DNA of 64,000 nt from Budorcas taxicolor (Eukaryota > Chordata > Mammalia > Artiodactyla > Bovidae). The stretch's first letter is position 1, and each line of letters opens with the position of its first letter. This document shows, piece after piece, positions 49,038-58,210 of this stretch. The position numbers and the translations under genes were made by a program. Location of the stretch: positions 186,001 through 250,000 of the forward strand of contig NW_026292662.1 of assembly GCF_023091745.1 (NCBI RefSeq), in the 5' to 3' direction. Below the pieces are notes generated by a model. That model saw nothing but the letters and a program-made list of their open reading frames with translations, had not been told where the DNA came from and did no database searches.

Positions 49038-51340
49038 ACCGCGACCCCAAACCACGAACTCGACCCTGACCTCAAAACCCTATATCCCGAACCCGGAAAC
49101 CGAATCCCGAGCTCCAGTCTCCAAACCGTGAACCTGAACCCGAACCCAACCCCGAGCCCGAACACCGACCCCTGAACCCCAAACACAAATTCCAGTCTCT
49201 AAACCGAAATCCCAAACCGCGAACCTCTAACCCCAAGCCGAACCCCATACCCCAAACCCCAAGCCCATAATCAGAACCAGAAACCCCAAAATCCGAACCC
49301 TAAACCCCTAACCCGAACACCAAACCGTGTACCCCAACCCATATACCGAATCCAAATCTCGAACCCCAAGGACCGAACTCCCAACCTGAAGCAGGATCCC
49401 CTAACCCAAACCCCTACCTGAACCCCTAATCCAAACCCGAAAACCAAGCACCAAACCTCTAACCCATAACCTGAACTGCGAACCCCTACCTGAAAACACC
49501 AACCCCAATCACTATCCCCTAACCTGAACAGCGAACCCCTAAGCCGAACCCCAATCCATGAATCCCGAACCTCGAACCCCATACCCCAAACCCCAAAGCC
49601 CGACGCCCAACCCAAACCGCTAACCCCTAAACTGAATCGAAACCCCGAAACCTAAACCCCAGACCCCAAACTCCTAACCCATACCCCAAAGTCCAAACTG
49701 CAAATCCCTAACCGGAACCGCATACCCCAAACAACGAACCACGTACCCCAAACCCCGAACCACATACCCCAAACATGGAACCCAAACCCCAAACCCCATA
49801 CCCTGAATCCGAACCCCTATCCCAACTGCAAAACCCAAACCCTGATCCGGGAACCCCAAACCCCTAACCCAAACCCCAAACTCCGAACCCCAAACCCCTA
49901 ACCCGAACCGTGAACCCCTAACCCTAACCCGAACCCGAACCCTAACCCGAGCCCCAAACCCCAAACCCAAACCCCGACCCCCATACCCCAAACCGCAAAC
50001 ACCGAACCACGTAGCCCAAACCCCGAGTCCATAACTCGAACCCCGAACCCCATATCCGGAACCCAAACCCCGAACCCCAAACCGCTAACCTGAACCCCAA
50101 ACCTAACCCCAAACCCAAACCGCACACCCCTAATCCCTTACCGGAACCGCAAACCCCTAAACCGAACCCTAAACCCTGAACCCAAACCCCTAACCTGTAC
50201 CCCACACCCCACACCCCGAACCCTAACCCCAAACCCCTAACCCGAATCCCGAACCCCAGAGTCCAACCGCGAGCACCGAAACTGAACCCTAAAACCCGAA
50301 ACCCAAACCCCAAAACCCAAACCCCCAAACCCAAACTCCAAACCCCTAACCCGAACCCCAAACACCAAACCCCTAACCGGAACCCCAATCCTCAAACCCC
50401 AAACCGCACACCCCAAACCCCTAAGCCGAACCCCGAACCGCCAACCCCTAACTCCTAACACAAACAGCGAAACTCTAAACTGCACCTCACACCCCCAACC
50501 CCAAACCATGAACCCAAACCCCCGAACCCCAAACCCCAAACCTCTCATCTCGGCCCCCAAACCACAAACCTCACATACTGAACCCCTAATCGGAACCCCG
50601 AACCCCAATCCCCGAACCCAAACCCCTAATCCCTAACCCGAACCGCGAAGCCATAAACTGAACCCAAAACCCCCAATCCCCAACCCTGAACCCAAACCCC
50701 AAACCCATAACAGGAACCCCAAACCGCGAACCCCTGACCAAATTCCAAACTCCAAACCCCAAACCCCTAAACCTTAACCTAAACCGCGAACCCCTAACCC
50801 GAACCGAGAACCGCCAACCCGAACCCCAAACCCCAAACCCTAACCGCGAACCCCTAACCCAAAACCCAAACCCCAAACCCAAACCGCGAAGCCCAAACCC
50901 CAAACCCCTAACCCGAATCCCAAACCCAAAACCCTTAACCCAAATCCCAAACCCCCAACCCAAACCGTGAACCCCAAACCCCTAACCCTAACTTCATACC
51001 CCAAACCCGAACTGTGAACCCCTAACCCAAACCGAGAACCCCTAACCTGATCCCCATACCCCAATCCCCAAACCCTTAACCCGATCCTCAAATCCCAAAC
51101 CCCTAAGCTGGACCTTGAACCCCTAATCGGAACCCCAAACCCCAAACTAGAGCCGCGAAGCCCTAACCCCAAACCCTGAACTCCAAACCCCAAACACGAA
51201 CCGCGTACCGCAAACCCGAACCCTGAACTCTAACGCGAACCTGAATCCAAACCCTAAGAAGAGAGGGGATTCCCTGAACCCGAACTCTGAACCTGAACCC
51301 TAACAAGTTGAGGGGATGCCGGAACCCTAACCCTAACCCT
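49038..51340. repeat. Degenerate telomere-like array (CCCTAA/CCCGAA/CCCAAA units)
   Basis: About 2.3 kb of imperfect 6-7-bp C-rich units on the plus strand, such as ACCCCTA, ACCCGAA, CCCCAAA and CCCATA. True CCCTAA units are scattered throughout, with short perfect runs (for example near 49,917 and 51,322-51,337). The G-rich strand is the minus strand. The tract reads like a vertebrate telomeric repeat decayed mainly at one or two positions of each unit. Minus-strand ORFs here encode only Gly/Phe/Val/Trp-rich low-complexity strings and are artefacts. Runs of GGGG on the minus strand could form G-quadruplexes. Confidence 0.85.
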
Positions 51341-51411
51341 CACAATAAAACTCTAAAATAAAAAGAAACTTTTCTGGCCTAAGCCCCGCCCCTTGCGGTC
51401 CCCCACCCGCT

Positions 51412-51510
51412 AAAAGCAGAAGAGACAAACCTGGACTTGCACTTCTAACCCAAAGAGCCAGATTGCCTGTTTATTTGGCCGCCCCCCTAACCGCTATGCT
51501 ACTCAGGCTC
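51412..51510 (-). pseudogene. tRNA-like element 1 in the composite repeat
   Basis: On the minus strand this segment has a perfect A box, TAGCATAGCGG (consensus TRGCNNAGYGG), and about 55 bases further a B box with one mismatch, GTGCAAGTCC (consensus GTTCRANTCC). TTTT at 51,415-51,412 follows, the usual Pol III terminator. I could not fold a convincing anticodon arm, so this is tRNA-derived rather than a certain functional tRNA. Confidence 0.5.
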
Positions 51511-51859
51511 ACTAGATTTTGCGTTGCTCCCAGGCACCTTTCAAGCCTCGGCCCGCCAGGGCAGACTAATAAAGAACTATGGGCCCTATTAGCGCTCACT
51601 TTAAGCTGTATCCCTAACGCTAATGCCAACCCTAACCGTAACCTGAACCCTGACCCTGACCCTGACCTGAACCCTAACCCGAATCCAAACTCTAAGAAGA
51701 GGGGGGTCCCCGAATTCTAACCCTAACCCCGAACCCGAACCTGAACCCTAACAAGTGGGGGGGTTGCCCAAACCCTAACCCTAAACGTAACAGTAAACCT
51801 CTAAAATAAAAATAAGCTTTTCTGGTTTAAGCCCCACGTCTTGCAGTCCCCTGCCCCCT

Positions 51860-51956
51860 AAAAGCAAAAGGGGGACAGGGGGGATTTGAACTCCTGACTT
51901 ACAGGCCATCGTCTGCCTGCCTAACCACCCGCCTAACCGCCATGCTACAGAGGCTT
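51860..51956 (-). pseudogene. tRNA-like element 2 in the composite repeat
   Basis: Minus strand: A box TAGCATGGCGG (one mismatch to TRGCNNAGYGG) and a perfect B box GTTCAAATCC, followed by TTTT runs at 51,869-51,866 and 51,863-51,860. The stretch GGCCTGTAAGTC between the boxes could be the remnant of an anticodon region, but stem pairing is poor and the isotype cannot be assigned. Confidence 0.55.
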
Positions 51957-52270
51957 ATTGCTTCTCACAGGGCTCCCGCAGCCTCTTCAAGCCTCGGCCC
52001 GCCAGGGCAGGCTAATAAAGAACTATGGGACCTATTAGTGCTCACTTTAAGCTGTAACCCTAACCCTAATGCCAACCCTAACCTGAACCCTAACCCAAAC
52101 CTGAACTCTAAGAAGAGGGGGGTTCCCCGAATTCTAACCCTAACCCCGAACCAGAACAAGTTGGGGGGTTGCCCGAACCCTAACCCTAAGCTTAACAATA
52201 AACCTCTAAAATAAAAATAAACTTTTCTGGTCGAAGCCCCGCCTCTTGCGGTCCCCCGCCCCCTAAGAGC

Positions 52271-52360
52271 AAAAGAGTTAAACTGGGAACTTGAACTTCT
52301 GACTTACAGGCCATAGTCTGCCTGCCTACCAGCCCGCCTAACCGCTTCACCGCAGAGGCT
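52271..52360 (-). pseudogene. tRNA-like element 3 in the composite repeat
   Basis: Minus strand: A-box-like CGGTGAAGCGG (two mismatches) and B-box-like GTTCAAGTTC (one mismatch), then TTTT at 52,274-52,271. The same GGCCTGTAAGTC word as in element 2 is kept. The element lies next to the CpG-rich segment that starts near 52,500. Confidence 0.5.
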
Positions 52361-52499
52361 GGCTGCTTCTAACAGAGCTCCCGGGCCCTCTTCAAGCCTC
52401 TGCCCGCCAGGGTCTGGTTCTATAGAATATCATGGCTGTCCTAGGTCATCTTTGCTTTCTGTAGTCATCGTTTTATCCCTAAATCATAGACAGATCAGC

Positions 52500-52960
52500 T
52501 GAGAAAAAGCGTGGATTGTCTCGGTGGGGTGGATTCGCTTGTCCTTGTGTGTCGCCTGGAGGCAGGCGCGGTCCCGCGGGCTGTCCTGGAAGGGGGCGTG
52601 GGGGTGGGGCGCACCGTGCGCGCGTCGGGGGCGGGGCGAACCTGGGCGGGTCTGGGGCGGGATGAACACGGCGGCGCGTCGGGGCCAGGGGTTCCCGGTT
52701 GTGCTCTCAGGGCTCGCCATTGCAGCTGGGAATGCTCGTTTCGTGGGCTCCTGGGTCCCCGTCGATCGGCATCCAGCGAGCAGAGCGGAGGGCTGTGGAC
52801 CACAGGTAAGGGAACTCGGACTCGGCGGAGCAGGGAACCATGTATTCTGCCCTCTTTGTTTGCAGTCTCGGAGGCGACTAACACGGCGGTCGCAGAAAAG
52901 CCTCGCCTTTGGGGCCAAGGGTTTTACCGCTTTACCCCTTTGCATAAAGCTCAGACCCGC
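52500..52960. promoter_or_regulatory. CpG-island-like segment with GC boxes
   Basis: CpG density rises sharply here compared with the DNA to its right. GC boxes of the GGGGCGGGGC/GGGGCGGGA type lie around 52,627-52,661, together with GCGCGCGTCGG and CGGCGGCGCGTCGG words. The plus strand keeps an open frame from 52,511 to 53,053 (180 codons), but its sequence resembles no family I know. A GT-AG pair at 52,806-52,865 (CACAG/GTAAGG donor, pyrimidine-rich TTTGCAG acceptor) would make a 60-bp intron, short for a mammal. The segment sits between the telomere-like repeats and interspersed-repeat DNA, so it could be a promoter for either side. Confidence 0.5.
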
Positions 52961-53099
52961 GCGGTTTTCCCAAGCAGCTTAGTGTATTGCTTCCTCCAGG
53001 CCTGGAGAGGATACCAGGCAGGAAGGCCAGGGGTCTCCAGACAGAGAAAATAGACTGCAAGTGTCAGACGTTTTTTTCTCTCTCTGAAGAGGCAGGAGG

Positions 53100-53208
53100 A
53101 GACCAAAGAGTGTTGCATTTTTTTTTCTCCATCTTGATACAAATTTAAAAGGAGGTTTCTCGGAAGAGTCTGTGTTGCCATGACAACTCCTGGCTCCACC
53201 TGAATTTA
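53100..53208. other. Unassigned interval
   Basis: Short AT-leaning stretch with T runs between the CpG-rich segment and the LTR. No feature recognised; part of it may be the 5' end of the LTR (a TGTTGCCATGAC word lies at about 53,172). Confidence 0.4.
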
Positions 53209-53790
53209 ACTTTTCTCAAACCTTGAACTAAGCAATGCCTTTTTCTTATGGAAATGTTTGTCTTAAGGTATGGAAATGTTAGTCTTAAGTTATGTTAATG
53301 TACTATTTACCCAAGGCTCTGTCTTCCTGTCAGTTCCCCCTAAAGGCTCAGAAACTTGACAAACCAGTATGTTTACTCATACCTTGTTCTCTTAATCTAT
53401 GTGAATGAAACTATATATTTGCTTGGAAATCTGCCTTTCTTCAAGATTCATGTCCATCATTTTATGGCCTGGGATGACTCATCTGCTGCCAATGTTATCT
53501 CAATGCATGCTGTGGGTGAGGGGCCTGGTGCCATTCTCTGAGACATTGTCTTTCTTTCATTAGCAGACTGCTAGTGGCTGTATAACATCTGGCTAAAGAC
53601 TAGCAGGGGGTCCTCTTTCTTCCCCCTTCTAATGTCTATGTCAGCAGCTCTCTCGATCTCTTTTATACTTTAATAAAACTTTTTAACGGAAAACCTCTGA
53701 GCCATCAAGCTTCGTCACTTGCCCTGGATTGAATTCTCCTCTGGAGGCCAAGAATCCTGGCATCTTTCGTGGTTTAGCAACCACCTTTCA
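53209..53790 (+). mobile_element. ERV-type solo LTR (plus orientation)
   Basis: The segment has an LTR-like 3' part: a CTCGATCTCTTTTATACTTT stretch, the polyadenylation signal AATAAAA at about 53,671, then a short R/U5-like tail (CCCTGGATTGAATTCTCC, GGAGGCCAAGAATCCTGG) ending near a CA at about 53,790. The style fits ruminant class I-like LTRs. No internal retroviral coding sequence is adjacent. Ends are approximate and no target-site duplication was confirmed. Confidence 0.55.
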
Positions 53791-54216
53791 GCCTTTTGTA
53801 ATTCATATTAAATCTTCATTTCAGATTGAAGATGCATTCCACAGTATTGCCAACTGAAGTCTTCTCATCGCTATGGAGTATCTGTCCATGTCTTTAGGGT
53901 ATTTTTCAGCAATCATGTATCATTTCCAGTGTGCCAGTCTTGTCATCCTCATTCCGTCCATAGCAAAGTCTTTTATTAATGTTGACATGATTGAAAGGGA
54001 ATTGTTTGTTTAAATTCCTTTTCACATTGTTATTTGCTGGTGTATACAGATAACACTGTGCCATCGTTCATTTTTATCGGTTTGGACAGCTTGATAGTTG
54101 TCTTTAATTTCTTTAATTTCTCATAATTTAAGATGACCCTGGCTCATATATTTACAGTCTCACCCCTAGTCTCAGTCATTTCTTCAAAGAACTGTCCCTT
54201 TTTTTAACATTACATT
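53791..54216. other. Unassigned AT-rich interval, possibly old L1
   Basis: No open frame of note. Phrases such as CTCAGTCATTTCTTCAAAGA are reminiscent of old L1 3' sequence in minus orientation, but this is not firm. Confidence 0.3.
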
Positions 54217-54470
54217 ATTTTTGACTATGCTGGGTCTTTATTGCTAGCTTGTCTAGTTGTAGTGAGCAGAGGCTACCCTCTAGTTGCTGTGCCATGGCTT
54301 CTCATTGCAGTGCTTTCTCTGTTTGCAGAACTTGGGCTCTGGAGCATGCAAACTTCAAGAGTTGTTCAAAGGCTTCGTTGTCCCTGGGCGTGTGGAATCT
54401 TCTACACAGGGATTGAACCCGTGTTCCCTGCATCGGTAGGCAGATTCTTTACCACCGGGCCATTGGAGAT
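54217..54470 (-). mobile_element. CHR-type tRNA-derived SINE (minus)
   Basis: The plus strand shows the reverse of a cetartiodactyl tRNA-Glu-derived SINE: TTGACTATGCTGGGTCTTTA, CTTCTCATTGCAGTG, GGATTGAACCCGTGTTCCC (the B box reversed) and GGCAGATTCTTTACCACC near the end. It is diverged, so an older insertion. Confidence 0.75.
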
Positions 54471-54957
54471 GTTTCCTGTTCCCTTTTATTAGAGAATGAT
54501 ATTTAAAACATACATGGAGGAGCTCAATATGCTCAGCTGACAATACATGGATATATATATACATGTATCCAGCTCACCTTTGAACATATTCAGTTAAAGG
54601 TAATTTGTGATGATGTCTCCAACCTGATCCGCCAGGACATGGACATTGTAACGTTTCCTTTTGTTTATCTGTAACTTTGCGTTCCAATGGTAAGATACCT
54701 GGCTTCCACCGCTTGTCATACACAGAATTCAGTGCTTGTCCCACGTGGTTACTGAAAAAAACTGTCAGATTGTCTTTCAAAGGGGGCTCTGCGTGCATTG
54801 CACCAGTATCTTGAGGATGTTTTTGTATGCTAGTTTACTATCAGTATACCCTCAGTGGCCAGGTGTCTATTTCAGTCGCTACCAATTATGAATGGGCTTG
54901 TTTGCTCTAGTGTTCTTGGATAATGCGAGTACAGTTTCTTTGTCAGATATGCATTTT
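54471..54957. other. Unassigned interval
   Basis: AT-rich DNA with a TATATATATACATGTATCC stretch at about 54,552 and no recognised gene. GTGTCTATTTCAGTCGCTAC and TCTTTGTCAGATATGCAT at the right end look like an old L1 fragment. Confidence 0.3.
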
Positions 54958-55275
54958 TTTTAGGAAAACAGTTTTATTTATTGTTGGCTGTGTTGCATCT
55001 TTGTGTGTGGGCTTTTCTCTAGTTTTGGTGAGCATGGGCCATAACTAGTGGTTTGCAGGCTTGTCACTGCAGTGTCTCTTCTTGTTGAGGGGCACAGGCT
55101 CACGGGCTTCACTGGCTGCAGCATGTGAACTTGGCATCGTGGCTTCCAGGATCTAGAGCACAGGCTGGGCAGTTGTGGCACACGGGCTCCATAGGATGTG
55201 GGATCTTCCCATCCTAGGGATCGCACATGCATCTCCAGCAGTGGCAGGTGGATTCTTTACTATGGAACCACCAGG
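54958..55275 (-). mobile_element. CHR-type tRNA-derived SINE (minus)
   Basis: Reverse copy of the same SINE family: T-rich start, TTGTTGGCTGTGTTGCATC, GGGCTTTTCTCTAG, ATGTGGGATCTTCCC, then AGGTGGATTCTTTACTATGG and ACCACCAGGGCA at the tRNA-derived head. Diverged. Confidence 0.75.
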
Positions 55276-55454
55276 GCATATTTTAGATTCTAGTTTTCCA
55301 CACATGTATCTAGTGAAAGAGGCCAGGATCAAGAGGCATGGCAGCTGGGAATCCTCAGCCACAGCTCTGGTGTGCTATCCAAAGCTCTGGGGCCTTTGGT
55401 GAGCAGCTCAGCTTCCCTGGGACTGTTTCCTCCCCTCAGAAATGCCCTGCTTTG
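55276..55454. other. Unassigned interval
   Basis: Short non-repetitive stretch between two SINEs; no motif recognised. Confidence 0.3.
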
Positions 55455-55820
55455 GGACTGTAGCCCACCAAGCTCCTCTGTCCCTGGGTTTTCTGAGACC
55501 AGACTACTGCAGGTGGTGCCATTTCTTTCTCTGCTGCTGCTGCTGCGTCGCTTCAGTCGTGCCTGACTCTGCATGACCCCATAGACAGCAGCCTCCCAGG
55601 CTCCTCTGTCCCTGGGATTCTCCAGGCAAGAACACTGGAGTGGGTTGCCATGTGCTTCTCCAGTGCATGAAAGTGAAAAGTGAAAGTGAAGTCACTCAGT
55701 GAAGTCGTGTCCGACTCTTAGTGACCCCGGGGTTGCAGCCTACCAGGCTCCTCTGTCCATGGGATTCTCCAGGCAATGGTACCGGAGCGGCTGCCATTGC
55801 CATTTCCTTCTCTACAAGAT
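55455..55820 (-). mobile_element. Bov-A2-type ruminant SINE cluster (minus)
   Basis: The reverse of Bov-A repeats is seen three times: CCACCAAGCTCCTCTGTCCC (about 55,467), CCTCCCAGGCTCCTCTGTCC (55,590) and CTACCAGGCTCCTCTGTCC (55,740). Each is followed by GGATTCTCCAGGCAA or a decayed form of it. A CTGCTGCTGCTGCTG tail lies at 55,531 and an AAAGTGAAAAGTGAAAGTGAAG linker at 55,669. Bov-A2 is restricted to ruminants, which supports the host assignment. The first piece (55,455-55,530) is a truncated monomer abutting the main dimer. Confidence 0.85.
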
Positions 55821-55859
55821 AGCGTTTTGAAGATATTTTCTCCTGGATATTGCTTTTGA

Positions 55860-56330
55860 TGAAGGAAGGGGGATCCCTTCCAGGGCTTGAGAGTGAGTTC
55901 TTGTCTGACACTGGGCAATGAGTTGTCTGAGGAGAGGAGTGCTGTCCAAGCGAGAGGCTTTATTGGGAAGGGCTGCCGGGGTGGAGGGCAGGAGGGTGAG
56001 GGAAACGGAGAGAACCACTCTGTCACGTGGCTCACAGTCTCAGGTTTTATGGTCATTGGGTTCATTTCTGGTTTGTCTCTTGCCAGGCATCCTGAACTGG
56101 GATCCTTCTTGGGGGCACACACATCACTCAGCCGAGATGGATTCCAGCGAAGTGGATCCTGGGAGGTTGGTAGGACCTCTGAACTGGAGCCTCCCATCAC
56201 CTGACCTCTCCAGAATTCTGGTTGGTGGTAGCTTGTTCGTTGCTTGTTCCTTCCCAGGGCCTCCTGTTGTAAGATGACTCCTGCAAGTGTTTTCTTTTCT
56301 CTGTCGCCTGGCCAGGGTGGGTGGTCCGTG
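55860..56330 (-). mobile_element. ERV-type solo LTR (minus orientation)
   Basis: Read on the minus strand, the sequence has a polyadenylation signal (CCAATAAAGCCTCTCGC, plus-strand 55,951-55,967), then GGACAGCACTCC, then a U5-like tail ending near GGGGATCCC/CCTTC. The AATAAAG-CCTC layout is typical of a retroviral R region. Upstream (plus-strand 56,000-56,330) is the U3-like part. No viral genes adjoin. Ends are approximate. Confidence 0.5.
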
Positions 56331-56584
56331 GTTCATTTAACCGTTTGTTTTTGGTTCTCTTGAGTAAGGTCCTCCACAGGGTAAATGTATGAAATGATAA
56401 AAGGCAATGTTTTAAATAATTTATATTCATAATTTGGTAAGCTGGCTTTTTTTGTGTATGTTAGACCTGATCACCAGACCAAAGGTCATGTAGAACTTTT
56501 GTAGTTTTCTAAAATTTCCATAGTATTTTAAATGGAGTTACCTTGTTGCAAAGTTTGTGTTTATGTTCATATTTTTTTAAACAG
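56331..56584. other. Unassigned AT-rich interval
   Basis: No recognised element. Confidence 0.3.
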
Positions 56585-57020
56585 TTATTTCTTTTTAGTT
56601 GATTGATCATTGCTTTACAATATTGGTTTGATTTGTCATACATCCACATTAGGTGTACCTATGTCCTCTTGCTCTGGAATCTCCCTCCCATTTCACACCC
56701 ATTCCCACCTCTCTAGGTTACTACAGAGCCCCAGTTTGAGTTCCCTGAATCATACAGCAAATTCCCATTGGTTGTCTATTTACAAATGTTGGTGTACCTG
56801 CATCCATGCTGCTCTCTCCATTCATCTCACCCTCTCCTTCTTGTTCCCACCCTTGTCTTAAGTCTGTTCTCCATGTCTGGATCTCCATTGCTGCTCTGTG
56901 AACAGACTCATCAGTACCATCCTTCTAGATTCCATGTTTTTCTCTCTTTGACTGACTCCCTCCCCTTTATTAGAACAGACTCAAATGTGTTCCTTTTTAT
57001 GGCTGCATCCCATACAGGCT
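56585..57020 (-). mobile_element. L1 3'-end fragment (minus)
   Basis: The plus strand reads like the reversed 3' end of a ruminant L1: TTGATTGATCATTGCTTTAC, TTTGTCATACATCCACATTA, CTCTGTGAACAGACTCATCA, CCTTCTAGATTCCATG, AGACTCAAATGTGTTCC and TTTTTATGGCTGCATCC. These correspond to the usual order of L1 3' UTR into ORF2 read backwards. Confidence 0.65.
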
Positions 57021-57059
57021 CTGATTGTTCCTTAGCCATGTTTTGCGGAGGGTCACGGA

Positions 57060-57480
57060 GCTATTCTGCTCCATTTCAGTTTGGGCTTCCAGTCTGAGTG
57101 CTCGCAGCAGAGCTGCTTCTGGGTGAGCCCTCTGAGGTCTGTGAGCGCCGGGCTGCCCGCTCTCCTCTTGTGGCCCGCAGGGGGCGCCAAACCCCCCTCT
57201 GAGCCGCGGGCGCAGGGCGCTTTGCCTTTAGACTCTGCTCCGTGAGCAGCTGGCGGGAGCTTTGTCGCGTCAGGACCATCGGGGCTCAGGCTTCTGGATA
57301 ACAGGGCTGCATCCAGGCTGAGAGGAGCAGGGTTGCCTCAGTGCCCACCAGCAGGGAGGTGCTGCCAAAGCGAAAAATGAGGACCGAGTAGACGTTTCCG
57401 GTGTCCAGCTGAGGGCTGAGTGGAGGTCCATCTCAGAGGACTCAGGGGGAAAGAGCTCCGTGTGCAAAACGGTGGGTTTT
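57060..57480. other. GC-rich unassigned segment with a CTCF-like motif
   Basis: A GC- and CpG-rich island of ~400 bp within AT-rich L1 debris. On the minus strand a stretch of ~115 codons without stop crosses it, but I recognise no protein. It could be a fragment of an L1 5' region or a lost gene. Confidence 0.35.
57171..57189 (+). promoter_or_regulatory. CTCF-binding-site-like motif
   Basis: The 19-mer TGGCCCGCAGGGGGCGCCA matches the core CTCF consensus TGGCCACCAGGGGGCGC at all but two of 17 positions, including the whole CAGGGGGCGC block. Such a strong match is rare by chance in AT-rich DNA. Occupancy is not known. Confidence 0.6.
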
Positions 57481-57794
57481 TAGTTAGATTTGCGTTAGAT
57501 GATGTAGAGGATGAACACTGATGTTCTTCCGTGTAGGTGGCCGTTTCCCTGTCACTGTTTCTTGAGAAGACTGTCCTTTCCTCTTCGCTCGTTCCTGGTT
57601 TGATTTTCAGGAATTGACCATGTACATGTGGGTTCGTTTCTGGGCTCTCTATTCTCTCCTGGAGGCCATGTGTCTGTGTTCCTGCCAGTTCCTCACTGTG
57701 GGGGTCACTCCAGCTCTGTGATGTCGTTTGAAGAGGGATAGGAAGATGCCTCCGGCTGTGTTCCTCTTTCTCAGAGTCTTTTTGGCCTTTTAAG
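57481..57794. other. Unassigned interval
   Basis: No clear element. A minus-strand open frame (to 57,808) is not recognisable and merges into the L1 fragment. Confidence 0.3.
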
Positions 57795-58210
57795 GTCCTG
57801 TTCAACATTAGCAGTCTAATATTAGGAATATTTCTATTTCTGTGAAAAATGCCACTGAATATTATTTTGTGATTGCAGTCAGTGTATTTGTTGATGACTT
57901 TGGTTGGAATGGACCTTTTAATTCCTCATTGTTCCAGTGCATGCACGTGGAATAATTTTCTGTGTATTTGTATTTTCTTTGGTTTCTTTATCAGTGCTTT
58001 CTAGTTTTCTGACTACTGGTCTTTTATGTTCTTGATTAAGTTTGTTGCTAGATGTTTTATTTAAGTGAGATTGTCTCAATTATTTTTTCTGATTGTTATT
58101 AGTGTATAGAAATGCAAGTGATTTTTGGACTGTAAATGGTAGTATTTTATAGGATTGTAAATTGATCCGAAATGATTCAGCTTTACTGAATGTAGTCTAA
58201 CAACTTTTTG
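57795..58210 (-). mobile_element. L1 ORF2 fragment (minus)
   Basis: TCTGTGAAAAATGCCACTG, GGTTTCTTTATCAGTGCTTT, TTGTTGCTAGATGTTTTATTT and ATTAGTGTATAGAAATGCAAG follow the reversed order of an L1 ORF2 segment (the region coding the part C-terminal to the reverse transcriptase core). Heavily decayed with many stops. Confidence 0.6.

Larger units (their letters stand above)
51240..52430. repeat. Composite subtelomere-like tandem repeat, three units of ~400-450 bp
   Basis: Landmarks recur in order three times: CTAAGAAGAG (51,247; 51,691; 52,107), a CTCTAAAATAAAAA stretch (51,349; 51,799; 52,205), a GCCCCGCC/GCCCCACG stretch, a tRNA-like segment, and CTCTTCAAGCCTC/GCCCGCCAGGG (about 51,540; 51,985; 52,390). 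Units 1 and 2 then re-enter telomere-like CCCTAA/CCTGAA repeats. Unit 3 lacks the telomere-like tail and leads into non-repeated DNA. Spacing is about 450 and 405 bp. I do not recognise it as a named repeat. Confidence 0.75.

Noticed and set aside
49271..51193. Minus-strand ORFs rich in Gly, Phe, Val and Trp
   Set aside because: Translation of TTGGGG/TTCGGG/TTAGGG-type repeats, low complexity only.
51412..52360. Functional tRNA genes
   Set aside because: A and B boxes are good, but I could not form a normal anticodon stem or a full acceptor stem, so they are recorded only as tRNA-like.
53356..53541. 61-codon plus-strand ORF
   Set aside because: Lies inside the LTR-like segment and has no recognisable features.
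53209..56330. A complete endogenous retrovirus between the two LTR-like segments
   Set aside because: The two LTR-like pieces are in opposite orientation, unlike each other, and the DNA between them holds SINEs but no gag, pol or env sequence.
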